Shown in pieces: positions 31,904 through 43,641 of a stretch of 64,000 nucleotides of DNA. This stretch comes from Coccinella septempunctata. Its lineage: Eukaryota > Arthropoda > Insecta > Coleoptera > Coccinellidae. The position numbers and the translations under genes are program-made. The notes under the pieces were generated by a model. It ran no database searches and was not told the origin of the DNA. It was given only the letters and a program-made list of their open reading frames with translations. Within the stretch, counting starts at the first letter, position 1. Every line of letters begins with the position of its first letter. Location of the stretch: assembly GCF_907165205.1 (NCBI RefSeq), contig NC_058189.1, forward strand, positions 58,926,270 to 58,990,269, read 5' to 3'.

Positions 31904-33065
31904 CAAGTATATATTGAAGAATTCTCAGCCTGCTATAGAACCAAACAAAATTTCAATGTCAAAATATTTTATTACTCAACATATTCTCCTCTTAATTGAA
32001 TACATTTATTACAGCGAACCTGGAACGTCTCTATACCTTTCAAAAAAAATGTTTCTTCTTGCTCTGCAAACCAGACCTTCCCAGCTTTTATTACCTCCTC
32101 GTTGGAAGAAAATTCACGACCTTTTAAACTTTTTTTCAGTTGAGAAAAGAGATGATAGTCGTATGGAGCCAAATCTGATGAATGAGGGGGGTGTTCTAGA
32201 AATTCAAACTCTAAATCACGAAGTATTTGCATGGCAACATGAGATTTGTGTGCAGGGGCGTTGTCCTGCAAAAACAAAACACCTTTGGATAGCTTGCCGC
32301 GTCTTTTCTCTTCTCTTTTTTTTCCGTAGAGTGCTCAGTAATGTCGAATAGTAATCTCCGGTTATTGTTCTACCCTAATCCAAAGAATCAATCATGATTA
32401 CTCCATGGCAATCCCAAAAAACTGAAGCAAGAACTTTTCCAGCAGATTTTTGGACACGAAACTTCTTAGGTCTTGGAGAACCAGAGTGTCGCAATTCCAT
32501 CTATTGTTGCTATGTTTCTGGATCTTAGAAATGTACCCAAGTATCATCCATAGTAACAATTCGGTTTAAGAAGTCTGCATTGTTTTCAAATCGAGCACAG
32601 ATCGAACGCGATGCTTCTACCCTTGCCCGCTTTTGGTCAATATTCGAACATTTGGGGATCCATTTTACAGCAATTTTTCTCATGTCCAAGTTGACGTGAA
32701 CTTTATGATGAACGCGTTCGTATGAAATATTCAGTGCTTCAGATATTATGATTCGACGGTCTGATAAAATCATGTCAAGGATATTGGATCACCAAGGGTA
32801 TTAAGCATATCTTCGTAAATCTGCTTATCTACCTCTTAACCCTTTTAAATACAGATACTTGATGATAGCTTGATACTCCAATTTTTCGATTTTCACAATT
32901 TCGGTGGACATCTTCTTTCTTTTAATTTATTGCGTAACTCTGGTTTACTTTTTTGATCTCAAACTTCACACTGGCACTTCTAATGAGATATTGTTCGTTG
33001 CTATGGTAACGCAATATTCTTTTTATGCATGGAACTGGTCTAGGCTAACTAGATATCAATACAAA
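31904..33065 (-). mobile_element. Mariner element M2, internally deleted
   Basis: The left end after TA (31902-31903) is CAAGTATATATTGAAGAATT. The right end follows M1 up to AGATATCAATACA near 33062 and then departs from it, so the last few bases are lost. About 130 bp of the N-terminal coding region are missing near 32775, compared with M1. Confidence 0.85.
31972..32911 (-). pseudogene. Mariner DD34D transposase of M2, deleted and frameshifted
   Basis: The ATG is preserved at 32911. A gap of about 130 bp near 32775 removes part of the helix-turn-helix and linker region. The next stretch (32773-32525) reads ISEALNISYERVHHKVHVNL and then RIVTMDDTWVHF with the first catalytic Asp. After a shift, 32277-31972 reads FLQDNAPAHKSHVAMQ with the second Asp, and HPPHSSDLAPYDYHLF with the third, 34 residues on. 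The end CIQLRGEYVE is intact. Catalytic residues survive but the frame does not. Confidence 0.87.
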
Positions 33066-34077
33066 TTTGAATTTATGAGTAACTGATTTTTTTTCATTAT
33101 TTGAAAAAATACTGTTCCAATTTTATTGAAACTAAAGTAACTAGTTCTGAAATATCAATAGCTGGTCAAAATTTAGTGTGTTGCATTATAATGAAATGAA
33201 AAATAAAGTTGAAAAAAGACTCATCTCATAAAAAACAGCCCAAATTCGAGCATGAACATATCCATTCCAATTTATAGTATCCATCCATATTCACATGAAG
33301 GTGCAGCTCCAATTCCAAACTCCGATTTCAATCGTTGAACTCTTCGAGAGTAACTTACCTGGAAAATTACTATCAAACGACAAAAGTCTAGGAGATTGGC
33401 TATTGAAGCTACCTTCCATTCGAAATCGATGCACGAAGCAGACAATATCGCTCTCCTCTCTACCGATTTCCGCATAAAACCTTCGATTTAACAGGAATTC
33501 TTCTATCGTATATCTGTTTACACGAATGTGGAAAGAATGAGTAATACGTAACACAAAACCGAAACGTGACTAGCCTACGGCAGGTGGCATGATAAGGAAA
33601 CATGACCGAGAGCCAAAGAAACAAATATGTATTCCAAATATCACATGCCGGAGATTTATCGAATTACACAAACTGAAAAAGTAGGTATTGCTTTTTCGAT
33701 TAGCTCGTATCGGGATCATATCACTGCGGGCATCCCTCAGGGCTCTAACATATTACCATTAAGTAAGGTGTACGAAGATTCAACTAAATAGAGTTTGAAA
33801 AAAGGCTCCTTTACAATAAAGATAACTCCCACACCACTCTGAATTCTCTTGTATTATTGTGCATATGCTTTGAGGATCTCTCACCCTTTTTTGCAAGCTC
33901 ATGTCATCAAGGATCAGTGAAAAAAATCATGCCCAGGGTGTCGAAACAATTACTATCACAAGGGAGCACCATCTGTTAACATCAATGGTTTCTTCTTCAT
34001 TAATTAGGTTTCTAAGAAGATTATTGGTTTCAAAATTTTCTAATAATTGAAAAACTCTCAAACAATGTTGCGAAGTA
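33066..34077. other. Unassigned stretch
   Basis: 33240-33560 is less AT-rich and open in three overlapping frames, none with a recognised domain. Confidence 0.35.
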
Positions 34078-34079
34078 TA

Positions 34080-35542
34080 CTGCTCCACAAGAGTAAGGGA
34101 TATCGTATTCAAACGTTTATAAAAGTATGTAATCTTCGAGAAAATCGCTGTAAAATAATTTAAAACTCAATAACAACTTGAATCGATCCAATAAAAATCA
34201 GTATGAGACATTTCGTCAATCTGGTCGCCTTTTTTCTGAAGTTTGCTTCTTTGCATATGCTTCATGAATGTTCTTATTTTAAAATGAAGACAGTTTATCA
34301 ACGGCTTCGATTTGAAACGAGTTTTCTGAAAATGTCAAGACGTAAATTAACAAACGCTGAGGCTAATAGGGCTATCGGAATGCTACATGGTGGCTAACTC
34401 AGGTTGTTGTAGCGGAAAGGCTCCAAGTCAGCCAAAGTGTGATATCTCGACTTTGAAATAGGTTCAGGGAGATGGTTGGGAGAGGTTCCATGTTGAAAAG
34501 ACCAAGGCTTGCTGGGCGACGAAGAACAACACATGCTCAGGATCGTTTCATCACCGTTTCGGCGAGAAGAAACCCTACATGTAGAATGCTACGGAATACT
34601 CTTCAAAATGCAGATGGGGGTCCAAGTTTTCATCGAAACCATCAGACGACGTTTGAGAGAGGTGAATCTAGGTTCTAGACGTCCATTAAGGGGAGTTCCA
34701 TTAACACGTGACCATAAGCGTCAAAGACTGGACTGGGCAAGGCAACATATCAATTGGAACGATCAATGGCGCAGTGTCCTTTTCACTGATGAATCCAGAT
34801 ATGGACGATTTTCAGATTCTCGAAGAATAAGGGTATGGACAATCCCACGCATACCCCGTAATCGTCGCTATGTCCAAGAAGTCCATCCATTCCGACGGGG
34901 TAGTGTTATGGTATGGGCCGCACAGATCTACACATTTGTCCTGGGAATATGACCGCCTTACACTATAGGTAGCGTGTCATTGACAATGTTGTGCCAAATT
35001 TTCACGCTGCGATTGGTGAAACTTTTCAATTTCTAGACGATAACGCTAGACCGCACCGTACAGCCATAGTTGAGAATGCGCGCGAGGAGCTTGGTATTCC
35101 ACATTTACCAATACTCAGCACTCACCACATTTGAATTGCATAGAACTTGCATGGGATATGCTCCAAAGAAGATTAGATAATCATCAACCTAACCCAGAAT
35201 CCTTAAATGATCTGAGAGAGCTTCTGCCCCGTTTATGGAACCAAATTCTTCAAGAAATGTTCAACAACCTCGTGTGTACTATGCAAAGAAGATGTAAAGC
35301 AGTTATTGATGCCCGTGGAGGCCATACATTGTATTGATAGTCTTGAGTTGCTTGAATTCTCTAGGAATAAAATTTCGTTATTTTATTCGCTTTTTCTTAC
35401 CACCCTATATACGCTGCAGACCTACAGGCTTAAATTAATTTCCAACATGAAATCATATTAATATGAATTTTCATCACAAAAATCTTATTTTAACTATATT
35501 TTTTTGCAATTTAAGCCAATATCCCTAACTCATGTGGAGCAG
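34080..35542 (+). mobile_element. Tc1-like transposon T4 (both ends present)
   Basis: The left end CTGCTCCACAAGAGTAAGGG follows TA at 34078-34079. The right end reads CCTAACTCATGTGGAGCAG, the reverse of the left with few changes, then TTA. It is the sister of T2, alike along its whole length, and shows what T2 has lost at its right end. Confidence 0.88.
34332..35337 (+). pseudogene. Tc1-like DD34E transposase of T4, frameshifted
   Basis: The start ATG at 34332 gives MSRRKLTNAEANRAIGMLHG and meets a stop at once, because one C of GGCCTAACT is lost. Later segments in other frames give DARGGHTLY at the end and the core RRPLRGVPLTRDHKRQRLDW, then VLFTDESRYGRFSDSRRI with the first Asp near 34788. 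The second Asp region (FLDDNARPHR, near 35035) and the Glu (NCIELAWD near 35145) follow; a short deletion near 34915 and another before the Glu also break the frame. The order of domains is as in T2. Confidence 0.88.
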
Positions 35543-35544
35543 TT

Positions 35545-37516
35545 ATTTTTTACAAAGATTGTAAATATGATTCTTTTCGAGATGCAATATTACGGGTTAA
35601 ATCCTGTGAATAAAATAAAACGCACACTGCAATATGATTGAAGTTATCAATATCAATTTTCAGGCCGTCAGCTAAGGATTAAATCGGAAAATAATGATGG
35701 TTACACATATTTTAAACTTCAGAATGGGTCTACCATCAATTCTGAAAAACTGTGGATGGTCTATTCTTCGCCCCAACTTTTTCTCGATGAGGATGAGTAA
35801 GAATGATTACATATAAAAAAAGAGTTATAATCTTAACTCCAGATCATTCAATTAGCCTCAATCAAAATTCAATTAAACCTATTCACGTAGGCCATAATGG
35901 GGCATAAACGATCAAACAAATTAGTTCCAACATCCGATACGTTTCATTATGAATTAGACACGGTAACCAACAGATCAAACGTTATTCAAATTCATTTCGG
36001 AATATGAAATATTCATAGAACCACGTGGCGAAATTTGGTGTTATCATCTGAAAAAAGTTTGAATTTTTTCAAACCTCCAGAACAAATTTCCTGCCTCAGG
36101 AAGACTTTGTTAAAAGAACATATTATATTCAATGTTGAGAATTATCCTATAATAAAACACCATGCCGCAAAACGATACATTTGAATAGAAAAAGAAAAAG
36201 AAGAGGAAGAATCTCTAGTTTAAGTGACATTTGGTGTCATGACGGTGACAATCAAATCACTTCTGGATATTAAATGAAAATACTGGTTTCTGGTTAGCTA
36301 AAGGTTTTAAATATTAGCTTTCTGTATCACGAGGCCTAGGTTTTCCCATAAAACACCTTTTCTCATTTCGAATAACTTCCAAGAAGGGCCCTTTCTATAT
36401 TGGAGTGTGAGAAAGCTGAAATATTCATTCAACTAGAGGATTGACTCATTTGAAAGATGAAAAATAAACCGTGAGGAAACTACATTTTTACTCTTCAAAT
36501 ATCTTTTTCATTCCCTTTCACCATTTCTTCAGATTCAAACATCAACACATGCAATATTCTTCCTCATTGAGAAATAGCGTATTGCTATCTTAGTAAATAA
36601 TACTCATACAAAATGGAAAAAGTGAAGCACTTCTCGAGAGCTGTCAAAAAAACTTTCAATTACCTACAACCAACATTTCAAGAAATTTATACAATACCGT
36701 CACTAAATCAAAAATAGATTTTTCGTTGTAAATATGCTGGCAGACCGATCAGTATTTCAAATAGTGCTTTCTTGATTCAAGAAAAATGTTGGCAGAGTGT
36801 CCCATCTTCAGATGTCAAATTGAATGTACCTACTCCACCTGTAAAGGGTATTTACAAAGGGGGTTTTTTTTTGACGAAGGTGGAACTCATCAAAATAAGT
36901 CGTTTAACCAAAAATTGTCTATATAAAATATCCAAGATGGCTGAGATGCAACCCCTAGGAGACAAAATTTTTTTGAATTTCAAGTACGGGACTGTGAAAG
37001 GTGACTCCGGCATCGCAAAAACGAAAGAGAACATAAACATATGGCTGGACAATGAATGGTGCAGTACCAAGTTCATCGAATTAGATGCATCAGGTTACTT
37101 TTGAGAGAATCATAATTGTTGTATCGTGCAATTTAGGGTGAAAAATTTTTTTTTTAAATCGAAGCAGTTTCATAAAATCGTGTAAGTTACTAAAAAATAA
37201 TGAGAATAATTCGGCAATCCTAAGTTTCCATTTTCATTACCACGCAAATATCGAACGAGCCAATATCCTAAACGAAACCACATGGTCGAATCGGGTGATA
37301 AGTTTTTTCCCACTGCTTTGCGATAATTCATCTAACAAACGGTCTGGGGTCGTATTAGGATCTATTTCAGTAATCATTTTCAATTTTTTTTCAACTTTGT
37401 CATTTTGACGCTTTATTTCCACCAGTTCTACCTTCTGTTGAAAAAAGCCTCACCTTCAAATACACCTTGTATTTCAGATAATCTCAATGTCGCAATATCA
37501 AAGCATCAAGAATATT
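35545..37516. other. Unassigned stretch of about 2 kb
   Basis: No repeat family recognised. The 110-codon ORF at 36772-37104 is Lys-rich with no domain, and its opposite strand is open too. A purine-rich run lies at 36187-36210. Confidence 0.35.
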
Positions 37517-37785
37517 GCAAGGCCTGTCCATGAATATCTAGATGATGCTGTTCTAGGATAATGGATTGGGAGAAGAGGAATTTTTGAATGGCCCCAAAGG
37601 TCTCTAGATTCTACACATGTGGACAATTTCTTGAAGTGGTGCATGAAGAGCGAGTTTGTAAGACTAAGCTGGTAAACATCGAGCAGGTACAAGAATGAAT
37701 AACGCAGGAGTGTAGGCACTGGCCGAAGTAAGTAGAAATGTCCAAAAAGAGTTCCGTTTAGGATATTGTCATTCAGGTTAGTTAA
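37517..37785 (+). pseudogene. Mariner-superfamily transposase relic (C-terminal part)
   Basis: The frame from 37517 reads ARPVHEYLDDAVLG, a stop, then WIGRRGIFEWPQRSLDSTHV and FLKWCMKSEFVR. This lines up with the block WIGRRG-x-x-EWP-x-RSPDLTP-x-D-x-x-LWG found in one group of insect mariner-like transposases; the catalytic region is strongly altered. After a shift, VNIEQVQE and RNVQKEFRLGYCHS continue the same protein. No termini were found. It is an old relic. Confidence 0.55.
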
Positions 37786-38642
37786 TGAACTAAATTTTGA
37801 GCATTAATTTTTTGAAAAAACATATTTGACTTGATATCAGATAGATCAGTTGTATAGATGTCCTTATATTCGAATTAAATAAAATTTTGTGATATGCCAC
37901 GGTTACGCAAGTCAGCAAGTGTAACTTGGATTCTCTGTAAAAATAGGGAATATTATTGGAAAAAATGATCGATGATGGCATATCTCCCATTTTGAACGAG
38001 CGAAAACATTTTCTTGCATCAAATGCTAATTGACAACAAAAATGCTGTCTTTGATTTAATGAATGTATTTCAAGTTAAAGACCCACACTATACAAAAACT
38101 ATTTCATTCATGATTGACCGCATCTAATGAAAACAAACTCCGCATGATTTTCATTTAGACAGACGGCCATATGGAACCACCAAGCGATCGAGGATCGGTC
38201 TCATCACTCATAAAAACCATGAATACGTCAAACAAATTAACGGCCATAGCTCAAAACGTCGAGGCAAACGATCATAATCGGTAGGATAGAGACAACTTTT
38301 CGAACAAGAAATGAATATGTAACATTACTCCGGAGTTGTATTCAAATTTGAGGCGTATTCTCGAACTGGCCAAGATGTGTTGGCTCAGGTGTAGCTCCCA
38401 CGGTCGATGGCAGCTGGAACCGTGGTATGTACCATCTGCTACCCTCATAAGATCGTCACCTTGGGCGCTGACCGCACCCGTGTAAGTGTACATCCGATGA
38501 TAATGGTCAATCATCAATTTCTTCGATGGTAGCGTGACTTTACTGCGGTGATAAGACGCAGATGAAGGGTGAAAAAATATGGACGACATTTGGCAATGTA
38601 ACTTCGGGTATTGGTTTCATGAAAAAGTTGGAAATTGTACAC
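37786..38642. other. Mostly single-copy stretch
   Basis: 38100-38600 is less AT-rich (for example CTCCCACGGTCGATGGCAGC) and not repeated. Its 105-codon minus ORF has no recognised domain. Confidence 0.3.
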
Positions 38643-38644
38643 AT

Positions 38645-38774
38645 ACAGGGTGTCTCGAAATTAGGAAGTCGATTTAAAAAATTTTTCTTTTATTTGTGGC
38701 TTGATTCTTCGGGAACATAACTGCTTGGATGCCGTCTTCTGTTACATCGTTTGATAGCTTTTATTCAGAACACC
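38645..38774. mobile_element. Small CAGGGTG-ended MITE
   Basis: The left end is TACAGGGTGTCTCGAAATTA; the right end is TTCAGAACACCCTGTGG at about 38764-38778. About 130 bp; only the outer bases are inverted. Confidence 0.4.
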
Positions 38775-38879
38775 CTGTGGAGTGAATCATTGACAGACGA
38801 GGATAGTTTCCGAAATGCAGGCTGTATGACTTATATTCAATCTGGGCAAAAATTAAAGATTTTTTTGAGAAAAACCTCA

Positions 38880-39720
38880 CTGCAGATTGATTGACGACCA
38901 TTTCCTGTTTCATCATCTTTTTCATAAGAATTCCATCAACTCATGCACCATTGATGGTGGCCATCAAGTCAGCTATCTCACGATGCACAGCTTTACTAGG
39001 TATGGTATTTGTACAGGGTGGGCAAAATTCGTTGTCTACTGAGAGGATTTCGAGAACTATAGCAGCTAGAAGAAAATAGACGGCACATTTCCGACCTATT
39101 TTTCAGAGAAACAAAGAATGATGAAAAACGTAGCCTCCTTCGATTCTTCGTTTTTGAGTTTCAAAAAAAAAATGAGATTTTGAAAATTTCGAAAAGTTCT
39201 CATAACTTTTTTGTCCTTGAAGTTACAGATCTGAAGCTGAAACCTACTATAGGCGCTTTTTAATGTAGAATCCACTAACGAGCAAGAAATATTTTTTCAT
39301 TTCGAATCATTAGGCCAACTTTTCAAATGCAAACTTTCATTGAATTTGTTATTTTTGAATTGGAGAAAAATCTTGTGTCAGTAGATTACACGTATAAAAG
39401 TGCCCAAGAAGGTTAAAGTTTCAGAACTGTAACTTCAAAGACAAAAAAATATGACAACTTTTCGAAATCGTCAAAATCTCAATTTCTGTTCATAACTCAA
39501 TATCTCGAAATGATAGGCCGGTTCTGTTTTCAGATTTGGATTAATCAGGAAAAAGAATGTGTCATCCGTTTTCACCTACCTGCTATAGTTTTCGAGATCC
39601 CCTCAGTTGACAGAGAATTTTGCCCACCCTGTACATAAGAAAATAGTAGGCCGTTTCGGTATAACCCGAAGTTCCAGAGGTCTGAAAGTATTTAAGGGTG
39701 AAAGTTCATTGTCAAAAACC
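38880..39720 (+). repeat. Repeat family J, copy J2, split by H1
   Basis: 38880-39013 matches J1 through TTTTTCATAAGAATTCCATC. After H1, 39634-39720 continues with GTAGGCCGTTTCGGTATAAC and CCGAAGTTCCAGAGGTCTGA, as in J1 and J4. Confidence 0.6.
39014..39631. mobile_element. Foldback MITE family H, copy H1
   Basis: 618 bp between TA dinucleotides (39012-39013, 39632-39633). The ends CAGGGTGGGCAAAATTCGTT and AGAGAATTTTGCCCACCCTG are inverted; arms continue through TCGAGAACTATAGCAG. The centre is also partly self-complementary (AAGTTACAGATCTGAA against its reverse near 39425). It is inserted in J2. Confidence 0.8.
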
Positions 39721-40959
39721 CCGATTTGCAAATTTTCAGCACAAAATTGTGATACGGTATCTAAAAACATGTAATAGACCATCAGGGTGATATATAAGGA
39801 GGGTGATATATACATAAAGAGCTAAATTTTCCTATTAGATAGCATGACAATAGTAAGCCTTCGAACTGAAACATTTTTGAACAAACGTTTATTTTTCCAA
39901 ACTCTTCTAAAAGTTCCAACTTTCACTGATTTGGATTGAAACTGAAAGAAGTTAGACCCGCTAACAACTCGTTATCATTCAAAGCTTCCAACTCTTCGCC
40001 ACAGGCTCTAAAAGATTCAGAGCTAATGAACTGAAATAACCGTGGTACTTAATCGAATTTTCATTACCAAAGGAGTAATTGAGAGAACCTCATGCAATAA
40101 AAATTACTCACTATTATGGCAATATAGATTTAATAACTTTCAGAAGTCTCGCAAAAACTTTATGCTTCCCCAATTTTCCTGATATTAATATGATAACGAT
40201 AATGACATTGAAGTTCACATAATCTTGTGGAACCAGAAAACAGTTCAAAAAAGGGCAAAACAAGTACAGTTAATGCCAAATATTTGAATACATTGACAGC
40301 ACGCATTGTATATCCTCTGAATTTGAATGAAGGTATCATATAATGAAATTTCAATTTTAGGCTATCGGAATTGCCTTTTCAATAACCATGATTTTCCATA
40401 TATATGAAAAAACACAACTCTCAACTGAAAAACACCTTCATAAAACTCCCTCATTGACTATTCTAATCTCCCTTGATTGCATACAAATCCATATGCAAAT
40501 TCGTTTGTAAACCAACAACAAGACAATCCAGGCTCGATGTAATGAATTTACATGAAAATCCTTTTTACTTCATTCGCTTTGTAGCTATTCGATTTCGCAA
40601 ATATCTTCACGCACTATGTGTTCATTTAGAAGTTATGTAAATTACTGGGATGGATTCCGACCAGCCAATATCTTTCTGATAGTTGTGGAGTATAAAAGAA
40701 TATCAGGAATAGGAAAACAATGGTATTGTATTATTTCAAGATTCGCCTTACAAATTAACTACGCTATGTATGGTGATACTTGATTTGGCAAGAGTTAGAT
40801 GAGGAATGTTGAGTCTGATTTATCACCTTCAATCCCACAATCAAAGCAAAAGCTAAATACTTCTCATTCATGAAATCGTTCGAAATAGTGTCCTCCATAG
40901 TAAATCAAACTTGAGAAATTTATTTGTAGGAATGAGGACGGTAATAAGATGAATTAAAT
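39721..40959. other. Unassigned AT-rich stretch
   Basis: Nothing recognised. Confidence 0.4.
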
Positions 40960-40964
40960 AATGT

Positions 40965-41030
40965 TTATATTCGGCAACGTTTCGCAGAAATTTTGCATCT
41001 GCTTCCTCAGGCCTAAAAATACACATTCAT
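40965..41030. repeat. Possible Penelope-like terminal motif
   Basis: Reads TCGGCAACGTTTCGCAGAAA, then TTTTGCATCTGCTTCCTCAG. A run of AACGTTTCG, a short T-rich gap and CTTCxTCAGG recalls the ends of Penelope-like retroelements in animals. No coding part is nearby; this rests on one motif. Confidence 0.3.
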
Positions 41031-41209
41031 AAGATCTTCTGATAAACATACAACGAGACATACAATAAACACTCTAAAATCTCAGTACACAAACATGAAT
41101 CACCTCTATAAAACTAGCTTCTCATTCATATTTTTCTTTTTCTTTTTTGACTTAAATAACTTTCAAAAATTGTAATTTCGATGAAAGACTTCAAATAACT
41201 AGTAAGGTA

Positions 41210-42416
41210 CGAGGATGTATCAAGTCAGCCTAGACCAGTTCCATGCATAAACAGTATATTGCGTTACCATAGCAACGAACAATAACTCATTAGAAGTATC
41301 AGTGTGAAGTTTGGGGTCGAAAAAGTAAACCAGAGTTACGCAATTAATTAAAAGAAAGATGTCTACCGAAATTGTGAAAATCGAAAAATTGTAGTATCGA
41401 GCCATCATCCTAAGAGATAAGCAGATTTACGAAGATATGTTTAATACCCTTGGTGATCAATGTCCTTCGTATACGATCGTTAAAAATTGGACAGCAAGCT
41501 TCAAAAGAGGTAAATTATCCACTGAAGATGATGACCGATCGGGAAGGCCAGTTTCTGTGTCAGTCTCCCAAAATATCGATGCAGTTCATGACATGATTTT
41601 ATCAGACCGTCGAATTGGTCTAAAACGGATATCTGAAGCACTGAATAAATATTTCATAAGAACGAGTTCATCTTATAGTTCAGGTCAATTTGCACATGAG
41701 AAAAATTGCTGCAAAATGGATCCCCAAATGTTTGAATGTTGAACAAAAGCGTGCAAGGGTAGAAGCATCGCGTTCGATCTGTACTCGATTCGAAAACGAT
41801 GTAGACTTCTTGAACCGAATTGTTACTATGGATGAGACTTGAGTACATTTCTACGATCCAGTAACAAAGCTACAATCGATGAAATGACGACACTCTGGTT
41901 CTTCAAGACCTAAGAAGTTTCGTGTCCAAAAATCTGCTGGAAAAGTTCTTGCTTCAGTTTTTGGGATTGCCATGGAGTAATCATGATTGATTTTTTGGAT
42001 AAGGGTAGAGCAATAACCGGAGATTACTATTCGACATTACTGACCACACTACGGGAAAAAATTAAAGAGAAAAGACGCGGAAAGCTATCCAAAGGTGTTT
42101 TGTTTTTGCAGGATAACGCCCCTGCACACAAATCTCATGTTGCCATGCAAACATTTTCGTGACTATCATCTCTTTCCTCAACTGAAAAAAAGTTTAAAAG
42201 GTCGTAAATTTCCTTTGAACGAGGAGGTAATAAAAGCTGTAGAGGTCTGGTTTGCAGAGCAAGAAGAAAAATTTTTTTGAGAGGTCTGGAGACGTTGCAG
42301 GTTCGCTGTAATAAATGTATCCAATTAAGAGGAGAATATGTTGGGAAATAAAATATTTTGACATTGAAATTTTGTTTGGTTTTATAGTATGCTTAGAATT
42401 TTTCAATATATCCTCG
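41210..42416 (+). mobile_element. Mariner element M3
   Basis: TA at 41208-41209 and 42417-42418. Ends CGAGGATGTATCAAGTCAGC and, reversed, CGAGGATATATTGAAAAATT. 1207 bp, shortened by internal deletions relative to M1 and M4. Confidence 0.9.
41359..42350 (+). pseudogene. Mariner DD34D transposase of M3, broken
   Basis: The ATG at 41359 is intact (MSTEIVKIEKL) but codon 12 is a stop. A deletion shortens the next part. 41437-41742 is open, with YTIVKNWTASFKRGKLSTED and RPVSVSVSQNIDAVHDMILS. The first catalytic block (VTMDET, near 41828) is followed by a TGA where Trp stands in M4. A later deletion after SHVAMQ (42150) removes the residues between second and third Asp, so DD34D spacing is lost. 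The end is GEYVGK rather than GEYVE. Confidence 0.88.
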
Positions 42417-42653
42417 TATAAATTGGATTGGATATGTTCATTTCCGTTCTTTATTCATAGAAACATTACCGGCTTGATAGAATTTGGGCTGCGGCTTATG
42501 AGATAAGTATTTTTTCACCTTTTTTTTTTCATTTTCCAATAATGCAATACCCACTGAATTCTCAGAACTAGTTACTATCAGTTTCAACAAAATTGGATCA
42601 GTATTTCTTGAAATAATAAAAAAATTTAGATACACATAAATTCGAAACCCTAA

Positions 42654-42961
42654 TGGGTACCACTCACTAGGCGTTTTCTCCGGGACTTTACGATAGGGAC
42701 TATCGAGGAGTACCCATCATAAGTCCCCGTGTGTGGCCGACCAGCCCCTACTATCGGCATCCCCCAACATCTGGGGATTTCTCGTACTCGGGCGACCGAG
42801 TGATATTCATTGATGCTACACTGGAATAAGGTTCCTAGTCCCGAGTAGAAACCCCGTGTGTGGCCTAGCATAGCCTAGCATCAGATCGCCAGATGGGATT
42901 CTCTTCGGCATTGATGCTCTACCTGATAGTCCCGGAGAAAACGCCTAGTGAGTGGTACCCA
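42654..42961. mobile_element. PIF/Harbinger-like MITE, young
   Basis: 308 bp flanked by TAA (42651-42653, 42962-42964). The terminal inverted repeats are exact for about 33 bases, starting TGGGTACCACTCACTAGGCG and running to CTCCGGGACT. The interior is notably GC-rich with short repeats (CCCGTGTGTGGCC at 42727 and 42852). The 73-codon minus ORF is not protein-like. The class is inferred from the 3-bp TWA duplication; exact arms suggest recent activity. Confidence 0.8.
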
Positions 42962-43211
42962 TAAAGAGGGTTTGGGCCATTAACAAACTTGACCAGCGCA
43001 TTCAGACAATCAACCTTCTCTGAAAAACTCAATTGAATTGATTTCGAACACGAATGTTTCATCAATGAGTCCAGATCATTCGTTTAAAGCTTATTTCTGC
43101 TTAAAACTCGAAAACTGCTGACATTTGGATATAATGATAATGAAATTACTAAGGAATGTCAAATGCAGATTGCAGCGACATGATGTTGACAGTTCGAACT
43201 GAATTTTTAAT

Positions 43212-43641
43212 CATCATCATCATCATCATTGCTGTATCCCGTTACCGGGAATAAATCTACAAAAAGAAGAAGGACAGAAAAAAAAAAAAAAAAAAAAAAA
43301 TCGAAAAGACTTGTAACTTCTTAGTGCTAGTTGCGACTGTGTGCCCTCCTGTGACTAAAGAGACCCAACCGTGACCTGCAGATCCTTCCACACTCAGGGC
43401 ATGGATAGTCTCCAACCAGATCTGGCCGCCGCTGTATCCTTCTCGATTCTCCATTATAACTGTGGACCAAAGACCTCCACTGTGACCTGTCTAACGCAAG
43501 TTGTTCCCAGTTATGATTAGCATTAACTGATTTTAGGGATTGATGTAGTGTATCCTTAAACCGCTTATACTGTCCTCCTGGTTTCCGGGCTCCCTCAGTG
43601 AGTTCGCCGTATAGAGCTATTTTGGGGAGTCTTGTGTCTTG
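43212..43641 (-). mobile_element. LINE copy 2, short 3' fragment with target duplication
   Basis: Minus-strand, 5'-truncated insertion of the same LINE as copy 1. A perfect 13-bp duplication, CTGAATTTTTAAT, flanks it (43199-43211 and 43642-43654). The 3' end carries (ATG)n, seen as TCATCATC on the + strand from 43211. An A-run at about 43278-43301 on the + strand is an expanded poly(T) of the element's 3' trailer. Confidence 0.9.
43327..43641 (-). pseudogene. LINE C-terminal fragment with zinc motif
   Basis: An open frame of about 104 codons, equivalent to 21433-21748 of copy 1. It reads QDTRLPKIALYGELTEGARK, then NHNWEQLALDRSQWRSLVHS and YPCPECGRICRSRLGLFSHR, with the C-x2-C...H zinc motif kept. 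The frame has no stop, so the insertion is young, but it lacks the reverse transcriptase. The 5' end is cut by incomplete reverse transcription. Confidence 0.85.

Noticed and set aside
31914..32351. 145-codon plus-strand ORF, and the similar 139-codon ORF at 62765-63184 (minus)
   Set aside because: Antisense shadows of the mariner transposases M2 and M4.
36772..37104. 110-codon ORF
   Set aside because: Lys-rich, no domain; the opposite strand is open as well; no splice or promoter context.
43211..43228. Stand-alone (ATC)n microsatellite
   Set aside because: It is the 3' tail of LINE copy 2 in reverse, bounded by the target duplication.
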